This document shows positions 1 to 8,019 of a stretch of 39,616 nt of DNA, in pieces. Position numbers and translations under genes: made by a program. The number at the start of each line of letters is the position of its first letter. The stretch's first letter is position 1. The notes beneath the pieces were generated by a model. It saw only the letters and a program-made list of their open reading frames with translations, was not told where the DNA came from and ran no database searches. The DNA comes from Leifsonia poae (GTDB lineage: Bacteria; Actinomycetota; Actinomycetes; Actinomycetales; Microbacteriaceae): assembly GCF_027921845.1 (NCBI RefSeq), contig NZ_BSEN01000006.1, positions 165,484 to 205,099 on the forward strand. Direction: 5' to 3'.

Positions 1-576
1 CCCGCCGAGCTCACCACCTTGGGCGACCTCGACTGGCCGCCCGCCTCCAGCGTCGAGCTGACCACCCTGGTCATCACCGACGAAGGTCTGGCCGCCGCCC
101 CGCGCGGAACCGGCGTGCTCGTCTCCGACTCGGGGACACCGGATGTCGGGGCCAAGGCGACGACCCACTCCACAGCGAAGTGGTCGTGGCTCGCCGACGA
201 TGCGGGGCCGGGCCGTCAGGTCATCCGGCTGTCGTACGGCCGCGCCGGGATGCCGTCGGCGACGAGCGGGATGAGCGACGGCGAGTTGCGCACCACGGCG
301 ATCGCCGACGCGTCCGCTCTCTACGGCATCCCCCTCGCGGAATCCGCCGTCGCAGGCTTCGCGCGCACCAGCTGGACCAACGCGCTGCCGTACGCGGCGC
401 TGGGGGAGGGGGACCGCATCCGGCAGGTTCGCGACGCGGTCGCGGCGGTCGATGGCCTCGAGGTGACGGGTTCGTGGCTCACGGGCACCGGCCTCGCCTC
501 GGTCATCCCGGATGCCCGCGAGACGGCGACGCGCGTCAGGGGTCTACGCTGGAGGACACTGACCGAGAACCTTTGA
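1..576 (+). CDS. hemY: Coproporphyrinogen III oxidase (HemY/HemG family), C-terminal part
   Basis: Open from the first base in frame 1, so only the last 191 residues are in the window. In Gram-positive bacteria this FAD flavoenzyme oxidises coproporphyrinogen III to coproporphyrin III at the membrane. The visible part fits the C-terminal half of the family: a strand ending in GVLVSDSG, then a K-A-x-T-H-S-T-A-K-W-S-W-L stretch and a VIRLSYGRAG strand. The FAD-binding N-terminus is missing. Identification leans on context: hemQ, hemH, hemC, hemD, hemB and hemL follow on the same strand. No in-frame start near base 19 is needed, because the codons before it are also coding. The symbol cgoX is equally suitable. 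Confidence 0.85.
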   Translation, partial: PAELTTLGDLDWPPASSVELTTLVITDEGLAAAPRGTGVLVSDSGTPDVGAKATTHSTAKWSWLADDAGPGRQVIRLSYGRAGMPSATSGMSDGELRTTAIADASALYGIPLAESAVAGFARTSWTNALPYAALGEGDRIRQVRDAVAAVDGLEVTGSWLTGTGLASVIPDARETATRVRGLRWRTLTENL

Positions 577-591
577 CGAACGGGGCCAGCA

Positions 592-981
592 ATGCGCGGA
601 AAGCTTCTCTTTGTCGCCGGAGCAGCGGTGGGCTACGTGCTCGGTGCGCGTGCCGGCCGCAAGCGGTACGAACAGATCAAGTCGGCTGCCGCCAAGGTGT
701 GGGAGTCGCCGGGAATCCAGAAGCAGGTCAACGCCGCAGAGGACTTCGTGGCCGCCAAGGTCGGTGAGGTTCCCGGCGCCGTGTACGACACCGCCAAGAA
801 GCTGATCGTGCAGGCTTCGGCTCGCCGCAAGGAGGCGAGCACCCCGGTGCCGTCCCCCGCGGCCAAGGCCGCCATCGACAACGCAGGCGACAAGGCGGGC
901 GGCTCCGCGAACGGCTCCGCGAACGGCTCCGCGAGCGGCTCGGCCGGTGGCGCCGGCACCGCCGCCGGACAGGGCGCTTGA
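592..981 (+). CDS. Small YtxH-like membrane protein of unknown function
   Basis: 129 residues. An N-terminal hydrophobic segment with small residues (about residues 4-20, LLFVAGAAVGYVLGARAG) is followed by a basic, helical stretch (residues 21-85) that resembles YtxH-domain proteins. The tail is a low-complexity Gly/Ser/Ala/Asn run (about 100-120) built from 12-base DNA repeats. It starts 15 bases after the hemY stop. Upstream I see only a weak purine stretch, so it is probably read through from hemY. The tail probably makes length variants easy. Function is not known; the position between CgoX and ChdC makes a membrane role in the heme cluster possible but unproved. Confidence 0.75.
   Translation: MRGKLLFVAGAAVGYVLGARAGRKRYEQIKSAAAKVWESPGIQKQVNAAEDFVAAKVGEVPGAVYDTAKKLIVQASARRKEASTPVPSPAAKAAIDNAGDKAGGSANGSANGSASGSAGGAGTAAGQGA
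901..943 (+). repeat. 12-base tandem repeat inside a coding region
   Basis: Three and a half copies of GGCTCCGCGAAC (901-912, 913-924, 925-936, then a partial copy) encode a Gly-Ser-Ala-Asn run in the small YtxH-like protein. Changes in copy number would keep the frame. Confidence 0.85.
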
Positions 982-1012
982 GCCGACCACGGCGAGGAGT
1001 ACGGTGACGCGT

Positions 1013-1438
1013 ATGACCGACAACGACCCGCGTTTCCACGGCGATGCCCGCTCGCGATCGCTGTTCACGCTCGTCTCCGAGCTCCCGCAGCAGCTGATCG
1101 CGCTGCTGAAGGCCGAGATCGCCCACCTCAAGGCGGAGTTCGCCGAGAAGGCGAAGCATGCCGGGGTCGGAATAGGCCTGTTCGTGGTGGCCGCCGTTCT
1201 GGGCTTCTTCGCCCTCGGCTCGCTGGTCGCCGCGGCCATCCTCGGGATCGCGGTGGCGCTGCCCGGCTGGCTCGCGGCCCTCATCGTGGTCGTCGCACTT
1301 CTACTGATCGCGGCGATCCTGGCGCTCATCGGCATCTCGTCGTTCAAGAAGATGAACGGCGTCGCACCGGAGAAGACGATCAACAGCATCAAAGAGGACT
1401 CCGAGGCGCTGAAGGGACTTGGCCGCTATGACAACTGA
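1013..1438 (+). CDS. DUF1469 / holin superfamily III membrane protein (YqjE-like)
   Basis: 141 residues. An acidic/basic amphipathic N-terminal helix (LFTLVSELPQQLIALLKAEI and on to about residue 50) is followed by two long hydrophobic segments (about 52-80 and 84-107) and a charged tail. This is the layout of the Phage_holin_3_6/DUF1469 family, which includes E. coli YqjE; despite the family name there is no phage context here. I chose the ATG at 1013 because a TACGGT hexamer lies 7 bases before it (1000-1005). A GTG at 1004, 4 bases after GAGGAG (994-999), is the alternative. The following gene overlaps it by 11 bases, so the two are probably translated together. Role unknown. Confidence 0.8.
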   Translation: MTDNDPRFHGDARSRSLFTLVSELPQQLIALLKAEIAHLKAEFAEKAKHAGVGIGLFVVAAVLGFFALGSLVAAAILGIAVALPGWLAALIVVVALLLIAAILALIGISSFKKMNGVAPEKTINSIKEDSEALKGLGRYDN

Positions 1439-1643
1439 GCGCACCGACGTCGAACGGGCCCGTGCCCAGGTGGCCGACACCCTCAGCGCCATCGAATACA
1501 AGCTCAACGTTCCCAAGCGCACGGCCGAGCGCGTTCAGCGGCTGCGTCAGGAGAATCCGCTGGTGCTGGTCGGTGCGGCCGTCGCGGTCGCCGCGGCGAT
1601 CGGCGGAGTCGTCTGGCTCGCCGTCCGCGCTGCGCAGCGGTGA
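1428..1643 (+). CDS. DUF3618 protein, tail-anchored
   Basis: 71 residues. A soluble, charged helical N-terminal part (residues 1-45, with E-R-A-R-A-Q-V and a T-L-S-A-I-E motif typical of DUF3618) is followed by N-P-L-V-L-V and one C-terminal hydrophobic segment (about 46-67) ending in basic residues. The layout is that of a C-tail-anchored protein, much like E. coli YqjD/ElaB. The ATG at 1428 lies inside the end of the DUF1469 gene (stop 1436-1438). A TTG at 1419 would add three residues. It ends 53 bases before hemQ. Function unknown. Confidence 0.75.
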   Translation: MTTERTDVERARAQVADTLSAIEYKLNVPKRTAERVQRLRQENPLVLVGAAVAVAAAIGGVVWLAVRAAQR

Positions 1644-1664
1644 GCATCCGGCCGCTGTTTTTGG

Positions 1665-1694
1665 CTCTCACAGGTTTGAGAGGGAGACTGTGAG
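1665..1694 (+). promoter_or_regulatory. Overlapping inverted repeats just upstream of hemQ
   Basis: Two hairpins share bases: CTCTCA (1665-1670) can pair with TGAGAG (1677-1682), and CTCACAG (1667-1673) can pair with CTGTGAG (1688-1694). They cannot form together. The purine-rich GGGAG (1682-1686) that could serve as the hemQ ribosome binding site sits in the loop of the second and at the edge of the first. An operator for a dimeric regulator is the other reading. Regulation is inference. Confidence 0.4.
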
Positions 1695-1696
1695 GT

Positions 1697-2419
1697 ATGA
1701 GTAACCCGGCTGCCGCTACGGCAGATTCGAGCGTCCCTGTCGAGAATCCGAGTGGTTTCACTTTGTGGGCCGTTCTCCGCCGCGATCCGGCGCGTCCCGA
1801 CGATCTCGACGGCACCGACGTTCCGCGCGCGGTGCAGGAGCTCGAAGGCGTGATCGCCGACCTCGAGCTCCAGAACGTCACGACGCGCGGCCTGTACGAC
1901 GTCTCCGGCCTGCGCGCCGACGCCGATGTCATGATCTGGCTGCACGGCCCCGAGGCCCACACCCTGCAGTGGGCGCTGCGCCAGCTGCGCCGAACGCAGC
2001 TTCTCAAGGCTCTCCTCCCCACCTGGAACGCCATGGGTGTGCACCGGGATGCGGAGTTCAACAAGTCGCACGTCCCCGGCTTCCTGCGCGGCAAGGAGCC
2101 GAAGGAGTGGCTGACGGTCTACCCGTTCGTCCGCAGCTACGAGTGGTACCTGCTTCCCGACGAGGAGCGCGGCCGGATGCTCGCGGAGCACGGCCGCAAG
2201 GGCGCAGCATTCCGCTCGGTGCTGGCCAACACCGTCGCGTCATTCGCGCTCGGCGACTACGAGTGGATCCTTCCCCTCGAGTCGGACGAGCTCACCGACC
2301 TGGTCGACCTGATGCGCGATCTGCGCCAGACGGATGCCCGCCGCCACGTGCGCGACGAGGTGCCGTTCTTCACCGGACGCCGCATCGCACCCGCCGAGCT
2401 CGTGGAGGTGCTGCAGTGA
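1697..2419 (+). CDS. hemQ: Coproheme decarboxylase HemQ (ChdC)
   Basis: 240 residues, the usual length. It turns Fe-coproporphyrin III into heme b by two oxidative decarboxylations, the last step of the coproporphyrin-dependent pathway. It belongs to the chlorite-dismutase-like fold. The family landmarks are visible: Y142 in [13 protein letters not shown], in the position of the radical-forming tyrosine of actinobacterial ChdC, and H165 in MLAEHGRKG, in the position of the heme-ligating histidine. The Q replacing the catalytic Arg of true chlorite dismutases was not checked by alignment. Its stop overlaps the hemH start (GTGA at 2416-2419), so translation is coupled. Confidence 0.95.
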   Translation: MSNPAAATADSSVPVENPSGFTLWAVLRRDPARPDDLDGTDVPRAVQELEGVIADLELQNVTTRGLYDVSGLRADADVMIWLHGPEAHTLQWALRQLRRTQLLKALLPTWNAMGVHRDAEFNKSHVPGFLRGKEPKEWLTVYPFVRSYEWYLLPDEERGRMLAEHGRKGAAFRSVLANTVASFALGDYEWILPLESDELTDLVDLMRDLRQTDARRHVRDEVPFFTGRRIAPAELVEVLQ

Positions 2420-3603
2420 CCGACGTCACGGGCACCACGACCGGCCGGGTTCTCGGAGCGACGCCGGCAGCGGCGGACGGTCCCGAGCACGTCACCGAGC
2501 CGGTCGCCTACGACGCGATCCTCCTCGCCGGCTTCGGCGGGCCCGAGGGTCAGGATGACGTCATCCCGTTCCTGCGCAACGTGACGCGCGGGCGCGGCAT
2601 CCCGGAGGAGCGCCTCGAGGAGGTCGCGCACCACTACCGCCACTTCGGCGGCGTCTCGCCGATCAACGATCAGAACCGCGAGCTCAAGGCGGCGCTGGAG
2701 GCCGAGCTGGCGTCCCGCGGCATCGATCTGCCCGTGCTGTGGGGCAACCGCAACTGGGACCCGTACCTGAAGGACGCCCTCACCGAGGCGAACGAGCGCG
2801 GTCTCACGAAGATCATCGCGATCGCCACGAGCGCCTACTCCTCGTATTCGTCGTGCCGTCAGTACCGCGAGGACTTCGCGATGGCGCTGGAGGACACCGG
2901 CCTCGAGGGCACCATCGAGATCGACAAGGTGCGTCAGTTCTTCGACCACCCCGGCTTCGTCGAGCCCTTCATCGAAGGCGTGCGGGATGCGCTGGCCGAC
3001 GTGCAGGCGAAGGTGCCGGGCATCGACCCCGCGACCGAGATCGAACTGCTGTTCACCACGCACTCGATCCCGTCGGCGGATGCCGCACGTTCCGGCCCGG
3101 CCGAACGCGGTTTCGGTGAGGGCGGCGCGTACGCGGCGCAGCACCTCGCCGTGGCGGAGGTCGTGGCTCAGGCGGCGACCGACGGCGTGGTGAAGTGGCA
3201 GCTCGTCTACCAGTCGCGCAGCGGTCCCCCCTCGATGCCGTGGCTCGAACCCGACATCAACGACGCCATCGCCGAACTGCCCGCGAAGGGCGTCAAGGCC
3301 GTGATCATCGTGCCGCTCGGCTTCGTCAGCGACCACATGGAGGTTCTCTGGGACCTCGACAACGAGGCCATGGAGACGAGCGAGGAGCACGGTCTCGTCG
3401 CGGTCCGCGTGCCCACCCCGGGAACGCACCACGCGTACGTGAAGGGCCTCATCGACCTGGTGCTGGAGCGCCGTGACGGCGTTCCGGTCGACCAGCGCCC
3501 CGCCATGACGGAGCTCGGCCCCTGGTACGACGTGTGCCGGCCCGGCTGCTGCGAGAACGTGCGGCTCGGTTTCAAGCCGGCGGCTGCGGGGCTGGCGCCG
3601 TGA
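2416..3603 (+). CDS. hemH: Coproporphyrin III ferrochelatase HemH (CpfC)
   Basis: 395 residues from a GTG that overlaps the hemQ stop. It inserts Fe2+ into coproporphyrin III. The reading frame runs open much further upstream, but that part is the shadow of hemQ. Visible landmarks: [10 protein letters not shown] near the N-terminus, the catalytic-His region [10 protein letters not shown], and W-L-E-P-D near the other active-site acid. Four cysteines (C147 in SSCRQY, and C374, C378, C379 in CRPGCCEN at the C-terminus) match the actinobacterial pattern that binds a [2Fe-2S] cluster. The stop overlaps the hemC start by 4 bases. Confidence 0.96.
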   Translation: MTDVTGTTTGRVLGATPAAADGPEHVTEPVAYDAILLAGFGGPEGQDDVIPFLRNVTRGRGIPEERLEEVAHHYRHFGGVSPINDQNRELKAALEAELASRGIDLPVLWGNRNWDPYLKDALTEANERGLTKIIAIATSAYSSYSSCRQYREDFAMALEDTGLEGTIEIDKVRQFFDHPGFVEPFIEGVRDALADVQAKVPGIDPATEIELLFTTHSIPSADAARSGPAERGFGEGGAYAAQHLAVAEVVAQAATDGVVKWQLVYQSRSGPPSMPWLEPDINDAIAELPAKGVKAVIIVPLGFVSDHMEVLWDLDNEAMETSEEHGLVAVRVPTPGTHHAYVKGLIDLVLERRDGVPVDQRPAMTELGPWYDVCRPGCCENVRLGFKPAAAGLAP

Positions 3604-4601
3604 CCGGTTCGGTGAGCCGGGCATCCGGACCGTCGGAGCAGCGCGACGGCGTGCTACGCATCGGCACGCGGGGGAGCGCCCTCGCGGTCGCGCAGACCAC
3701 CGCCGTCGCCGAACAGCTCGCCAAGGCCACCGGTAACGACGTCGAGCTCATCACCGTCACGACCCACGGGGACACCTCGCGCGAGTCGCTCTCCGAGCTC
3801 GGCGGCACCGGGGTCTTCGCCACGGCGCTCCGCGAGTCGCTGCTCGCCGGCGAATGCGACATCATCGTGCACTCCCTCAAAGACCTGCCGACCGGAGACG
3901 CTCCCGGTCTCGTCATCGGCGCCATCCCGAAGCGTGCGGACGCCAGGGACACCCTGTGCGCACGTGACGGGCTCACCGTCGAGACGCTGCCGGAGGGCGC
4001 CCGTGTCGGCACCGGCTCGCCGCGTCGGGTCGCTCAGTTGAAGTCGCGCCGCCCCGACGTCGAGGTGGTCGACATCCGCGGAAACGTCGACACCCGTCTC
4101 TCGCGCGTCGCCGACGGCGACCTCGACGCCGTGGTGCTCGCGGCCGCCGGTCTGGGACGGCTGGGCCGTTCCGACGCGGTGACGGAGTTCTTCCCCCTCT
4201 CCCAGGTGCCGACCGCGCCGGGCCAGGGGGCGCTCGCGCTCGAGGTGCGAGCGGGTGACGAGAAGGGGCACGGCGCGATCGCCACGGCGGTCGCGGCCGT
4301 CGATCACGCCACCACTCGCGCCTGCGCCACCGCCGAGCGCATCGTCCTCGCCGGACTCGAAGCCGGATGCGCCGCACCGATCGGCGCGACCGCCCTCGTC
4401 GACGACGGGTTGCTGTTCCTCACCGCGACCGTGTACCGGCCCGACGGCACCGAGCAGCTCACCGCATCTCACGCCGCCACCCCCGATTCGATGAGCCGCG
4501 CCGACCTGGCCGCCGCTGCTCGCGATGTGGGAGAACGCGTCGTGGCCGAACTGCTCGGCGCGGGGGCCGCCGGCCTGGCACCGCTCGGGAGCGCGCGATG
4601 A
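3600..4601 (+). CDS. hemC: Porphobilinogen deaminase (hydroxymethylbilane synthase)
   Basis: 333 residues. It joins four porphobilinogens into hydroxymethylbilane on a covalently held dipyrromethane cofactor. The cofactor cysteine is C257 in LAGLEAGCAAPIGA, and the catalytic aspartate region is HSLKDLPT (D95). RIGTRGSALAVAQT marks the start of the conserved domain at residue 20. The GTG at 3600 overlaps the hemH stop; a second GTG at 3612 would shorten the poorly conserved N-terminus by four residues. The 3' end overlaps hemD by 4 bases (ATGA). Confidence 0.96.
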   Translation: MTGSVSRASGPSEQRDGVLRIGTRGSALAVAQTTAVAEQLAKATGNDVELITVTTHGDTSRESLSELGGTGVFATALRESLLAGECDIIVHSLKDLPTGDAPGLVIGAIPKRADARDTLCARDGLTVETLPEGARVGTGSPRRVAQLKSRRPDVEVVDIRGNVDTRLSRVADGDLDAVVLAAAGLGRLGRSDAVTEFFPLSQVPTAPGQGALALEVRAGDEKGHGAIATAVAAVDHATTRACATAERIVLAGLEAGCAAPIGATALVDDGLLFLTATVYRPDGTEQLTASHAATPDSMSRADLAAAARDVGERVVAELLGAGAAGLAPLGSAR

Positions 4602-5419
4602 CCACGTCCACAGCATCCACCGGCAAGCCGCTGACCGGCTGGCGCGTCCTCGTGCCGCGCGGCGGTCCGTGGGGCGACTCGGTCGCCGCCGACCTGCGTT
4701 CCAAGGGAGCGTCGCCGATCGTCGCAGCGATGATCAACTTCGCGCCGACCGACGATGCCCCGGCCCTGGAGCGCGCGCTCGCGCGGCTGGCCGCCGGCGA
4801 GTTCGACTGGATGACCGTGACCAGCGCGACGACCGTCGATGTGCTGAGTGCGCAACGCGCGGTGGTGCCGTCGTCGACGCGCGTCGCCGCTGTCGGCGAG
4901 ACCACGGCGGCCGCGCTGGCGGCCGCCGGCTACAAGGTCGACCTCGTCCCCTCGGAGGACAACTCGGCCAGGGGGCTCCTCGCCGAATGGGAGGCCGCGA
5001 CGAACGGGGTCGTCCCGCTGCGGGTGCTCACGCTCCGCTCGGAGATCGCGAAGCCGCTGCTGACCGAGGGGCTCAAGCGCGTCGGCCACGAGGTCGAGTC
5101 GGTCGTCGCCTATCGCACGATCGGCGTGCCCGTGCCGGAGAACGTGGTGAACGACGTGGCATCCGGCCTGGTGCAGGCGATCCTCGTCACCAGCGGGTCG
5201 GTGGCGGAGCAGGTGCAGCGCCAGCTCGGCCCGATCCCCGAGAGCACGCTGGTCGCGGCCATCGGGCCGCAGACCGCGCGCGACGCCCGCGACTTCGGGC
5301 TGCGCGTCGACGTGGTCGCTGCCGAACGCACGGCGGCGTCGCTGATCGAGTCCGTGGTCGAGGCGGCGAACGCGGCGTCCGAGCCCGACGAGACCGCCGA
5401 CGCCGCCGACGCGGGCTAG
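4598..5419 (+). CDS. hemD: Uroporphyrinogen-III synthase
   Basis: 273 residues. It closes and inverts ring D of hydroxymethylbilane to give uroporphyrinogen III. The family is poorly conserved; what can be seen is an alternating alpha/beta pattern with G-W-R-V-L-V-P-R near the start, a TVTSATTVDVL stretch (about residues 69-80), VAAVGETTAAAL (about 91-102) and a late AIGPQTARDARDFGL segment, all usual for HemD. The start overlaps the hemC stop. A long non-coding gap with repeats follows, so it probably ends the upstream transcription unit. The tail is rich in Ala, Asp and Glu. Confidence 0.92.
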   Translation: MTTSTASTGKPLTGWRVLVPRGGPWGDSVAADLRSKGASPIVAAMINFAPTDDAPALERALARLAAGEFDWMTVTSATTVDVLSAQRAVVPSSTRVAAVGETTAAALAAAGYKVDLVPSEDNSARGLLAEWEAATNGVVPLRVLTLRSEIAKPLLTEGLKRVGHEVESVVAYRTIGVPVPENVVNDVASGLVQAILVTSGSVAEQVQRQLGPIPESTLVAAIGPQTARDARDFGLRVDVVAAERTAASLIESVVEAANAASEPDETADAADAG

Positions 5420-5448
5420 CCGCACGCCCGACCCGAATCGGCGCCGCG

Positions 5449-5534
5449 CAACTCCGGAACCCGCACCGCGCTCCGCCTCGATCTTCCGGAGTTGTTGGCG
5501 ACGCGCCGTGCCGCGCTCGCAGTCTTCCGGAGTC
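5449..5534. repeat. Three-box CCGGA repeat, copy 1 (hemD 3' end)
   Basis: One AACTCCGGAA box (5450-5459) is followed by two boxes in the opposite direction, CTTCCGGAGTT (5483-5493) and CTTCCGGAGT (5524-5533). The first two form an 11-base perfect inverted repeat (5449-5459 with 5484-5494). The gaps between boxes are 23 and 30 bases. A second copy with gaps of 21 and 30 lies at 28374-28460. Family and role unknown. Confidence 0.8.
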
Positions 5535-5589
5535 ATGCGCCGCCCTGCGTAGCTGGGAGCGCACGCAGGGTGCCCCGCCGCCACGCGCG

Positions 5590-5595
5590 TAGGCT
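5590..5595 (+). promoter_or_regulatory. Leaderless-type -10 hexamer for hemB
   Basis: TAGGCT lies 6 bases before the hemB GTG, and no Shine-Dalgarno is present. This suggests hemB-hemL has its own promoter rather than depending on read-through across the repeat. No good -35 was seen. Confidence 0.55.
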
Positions 5596-5601
5596 TGCCG
5601 A

Positions 5602-6585
5602 GTGAGCGAAGTGACGCACCCCGTTGTCCGACCACGGCGGCTGCGGCAGTCCCCGGCAGTGCGCCGGCTGACCGCCGAGACCCGCCTCCATCCCGCAGAG
5701 CTGATCCTGCCGATGTTCGTGCGCGAAGGCACGCCGGAGGCGCTGCCCATCCAGTCGATGCCCGGCGTCGTGCAGCACAGCATCGACTCGCTCAAACGCG
5801 CCGTGGCCGAAGCGGCCGAGGCCGGCGTCGGCGGCGTGATGCTGTTCGGCGTCCCGGAGACGCGGGACGCGGTCGGCTCCGCCGCGACCGATCCGGACGG
5901 CATCCTGAACGTCGCGACGCGTGCCGTCGCCGCCGAGGTCGGCGATGCGATCGTGCTGCAGACCGACCTGTGCCTCGACGAGTTCACCGACCACGGCCAC
6001 TGCGGCGTGCTGGATGCGCGTGGGCACGTCGACAACGACGCCACCCTCATCCGGTACCGCGACATGGCGATCGCGCAGGCCGAGGCGGGCTCGCAGCTGC
6101 TCGGGCTGAGTGGCATGATGGACGGCCAGGTCGCCGCCGTGCGCGACGCGCTCGACGAGGCCGGCCACACCGACACGATCATCCTCGCCTACGCCGCCAA
6201 GTACGCGTCGGCGTTCTACGGGCCGTTCCGCGAGGCCGTCGACTCCCAGCTCAGCGGCGACCGCCGCGCCTACCAGCAGGACCCCGCCAATCGCCGCGAG
6301 GGCCTGCGCGAGGCGCGTCTCGACCTCGAGGAGGGCGCCGACGTGCTGATGGTGAAGCCGGCGCTCAGCTACCTCGATGTGCTCTCGGACGTCGCCGCGA
6401 TCAGCGATGTTCCGGTCTGGGCCTACCAGGTGTCGGGGGAGTACGCGATGGTCGAGGCCGCAGCCGCGAACGGCTGGATCGACCGGCGCCGCATCATCGA
6501 GGAGACCCTCATCGGCGCCCGCCGGGCCGGAGCCGATGCCGTCATGACCTACTGGGCGACCGAGGTCGCGAGGTGGCTGCGATGA
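5602..6585 (+). CDS. hemB: Delta-aminolevulinic acid dehydratase (porphobilinogen synthase)
   Basis: 327 residues. It condenses two 5-aminolevulinates to porphobilinogen. The two active-site lysines are visible: one in [12 protein letters not shown] and the Schiff-base lysine in [10 protein letters not shown]. The metal region reads [15 protein letters not shown]: the first and third cysteines of the zinc-type motif are present, but the second is Asp, which gives a C-D-C set between the zinc (C-C-C) and zinc-free (A-D-D) types. The GTG start fits the TAGGCT hexamer 6 bases upstream. The stop overlaps hemL by 4 bases. Confidence 0.96.
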   Translation: MSEVTHPVVRPRRLRQSPAVRRLTAETRLHPAELILPMFVREGTPEALPIQSMPGVVQHSIDSLKRAVAEAAEAGVGGVMLFGVPETRDAVGSAATDPDGILNVATRAVAAEVGDAIVLQTDLCLDEFTDHGHCGVLDARGHVDNDATLIRYRDMAIAQAEAGSQLLGLSGMMDGQVAAVRDALDEAGHTDTIILAYAAKYASAFYGPFREAVDSQLSGDRRAYQQDPANRREGLREARLDLEEGADVLMVKPALSYLDVLSDVAAISDVPVWAYQVSGEYAMVEAAAANGWIDRRRIIEETLIGARRAGADAVMTYWATEVARWLR

Positions 6586-7919
6586 GCGACCAGGAGGCCC
6601 TGGCCGACGGCGCCGCCCTCTCCGACGTGAACCTCGCCCAGTTCGAGCGTGCTCAGCGGGTCATCCCGGGCGGAGTGAACTCGCCGGTGCGCGCGTTCCG
6701 CTCGGTCGGCGGCACCCCGCGGTTCATGGTGTCGGCGCGCGGTCCGTACATCACGGATGCGCAGGGTCGCGAGTATGTCGACCTCGTCGCGTCGTGGGGT
6801 CCCGCGATCCTCGGGCACGCGCATCCGGCCGTCATCGCCGCCGTGCAGGAGGCCGCCGCGCGCGGCCTCTCGTTCGGTGCGTCGACGCCGGCGGAGACCG
6901 AGCTCGCCGAGGCCGTGCTGGCCCGCGTGCCGTTCATCGAGAAGCTGCGCCTCGTCTCCACGGGCACCGAGGCGACCATGACGGCGATCCGGCTCGCGCG
7001 CGGCTTCACCGGCCGGCCCCTGCTGATCAAGTTCGCCGGGCACTACCACGGGCACTCCGACAGCCTGCTCGCCGAGGCCGGATCCGGCCTGGCGACGCTC
7101 GCGCTCCCCGGCTCGGCCGGTGTGACCGAGGCGACGGCTGCCCAGACCCTGGTGCTGCCCTACAACGACCTGGATGCCGTGCGAACGGCCTTCGAGGAGC
7201 ACGGCCCCGACATCGCGGCCGTCATCACCGAGGCCGCCGCCGCCAACATGGGCGTGGTCGCACCCGACGAGGGATTCAACGCCGCGCTCACCGACCTCGC
7301 GCACGAGTTCGGTGCGCTCCTGATCCTCGACGAGGTGCTCACCGGGTTCCGCGTGAGCGAGGCCGGCTTCTGGGGCCTCGACCGCGGCTACACGCCCGAT
7401 CTGGTCACCTTCGGAAAGGTCATCGGTGGCGGGATGCCGCTGGCGGCTCTGGGCGGTCGCGCGGAGCTCATGGACTTCCTCGCGCCGACCGGCCCGGTGT
7501 ATCAGGCGGGAACGCTGTCGGGCAACCCGGTCGCGGTCGCGGCGGGGCTGGCGACCCTCGCGAACGCGGACGAGGCGGTCTACGACCGGCTCGACGTGGT
7601 CGCGGACACGGTGTCGGCGGCGGTCTCGGCCGCCCTTTCGGCGGAGGGCGTCGCCCATCGGGTTCAGCGGGCGGGCAGCCTGTTCAGCTTCGTCTTCGGC
7701 GACTTCGCGTCCGCGCCCCGCACGTACGCGGAGGTGCAGCGGCAGGAGGCGTTCCGGTACCGGCCGTTCTTCCACGCGATGCTCGACGCGGGCGTCTCGC
7801 TGCCGCCGAGTGTCTTCGAGGCGTGGTTCGTCACCGCCGCCCACGACGACGCGGCGGTCGACCGCATCCTCGCCGCGCTGCCGGCCGCAGCCGCAGCCGC
7901 CGCCCGCGCCACCCCCTGA
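6582..7919 (+). CDS. hemL: Glutamate-1-semialdehyde 2,1-aminomutase
   Basis: 445 residues, the usual length. This PLP enzyme makes 5-aminolevulinate from glutamate-1-semialdehyde in the C5 pathway, so hemA (glutamyl-tRNA reductase) should exist elsewhere, probably left of the window. Landmarks: [14 protein letters not shown] near the start, [12 protein letters not shown] with the PLP-ring aspartate, and the PLP lysine in [15 protein letters not shown]. The tail is Ala/Pro-rich. The ATG overlaps the hemB stop (ATGA). A palindromic repeat follows 10 bases after the stop and may be the 3' boundary of the transcript. Confidence 0.97.
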   Translation: MSDQEALADGAALSDVNLAQFERAQRVIPGGVNSPVRAFRSVGGTPRFMVSARGPYITDAQGREYVDLVASWGPAILGHAHPAVIAAVQEAAARGLSFGASTPAETELAEAVLARVPFIEKLRLVSTGTEATMTAIRLARGFTGRPLLIKFAGHYHGHSDSLLAEAGSGLATLALPGSAGVTEATAAQTLVLPYNDLDAVRTAFEEHGPDIAAVITEAAAANMGVVAPDEGFNAALTDLAHEFGALLILDEVLTGFRVSEAGFWGLDRGYTPDLVTFGKVIGGGMPLAALGGRAELMDFLAPTGPVYQAGTLSGNPVAVAAGLATLANADEAVYDRLDVVADTVSAAVSAALSAEGVAHRVQRAGSLFSFVFGDFASAPRTYAEVQRQEAFRYRPFFHAMLDAGVSLPPSVFEAWFVTAAHDDAAVDRILAALPAAAAAAARATP

Positions 7920-7929
7920 CCGCCCCATT

Positions 7930-7994
7930 CCGTTGAGGGGCGGCAAACGCAGGAAAACACGCCGGTGGACGGTGCGTTAGCCGCCCCTCAATGG
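7930..7994. repeat. GAGGGGYGGC palindromic repeat, copy A
   Basis: The left arm 7930-7950 pairs with the right arm 7974-7994. The core is a perfect 12-base match (7933-7944 with 7980-7991), with one G-T pair and one A-A mismatch outside it and a 23-base loop. It lies between the convergent ends of hemL and the hydrolase gene. It is a close relative of copy B at 9831-9895, in the same orientation. No T-run follows, so it is not a standard intrinsic terminator. Confidence 0.85.
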
Positions 7995-8019
7995 CGAGCG
8001 ACCGGATGCGGTGCCCGGC

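Noticed and set aside
1013-1438. Phage remnant suggested by the holin family name
   Set aside because: No lysin, structural or integrase gene is near; DUF1469 proteins are common chromosomal membrane proteins.
1655-1664. T-run CTGTTTTTGG as an intrinsic terminator before hemQ
   Set aside because: No GC-rich stem stands immediately before the T-run.
5449-5534. CRISPR array
   Set aside because: Only three short boxes in mixed orientation, no cas genes and no regular spacers.
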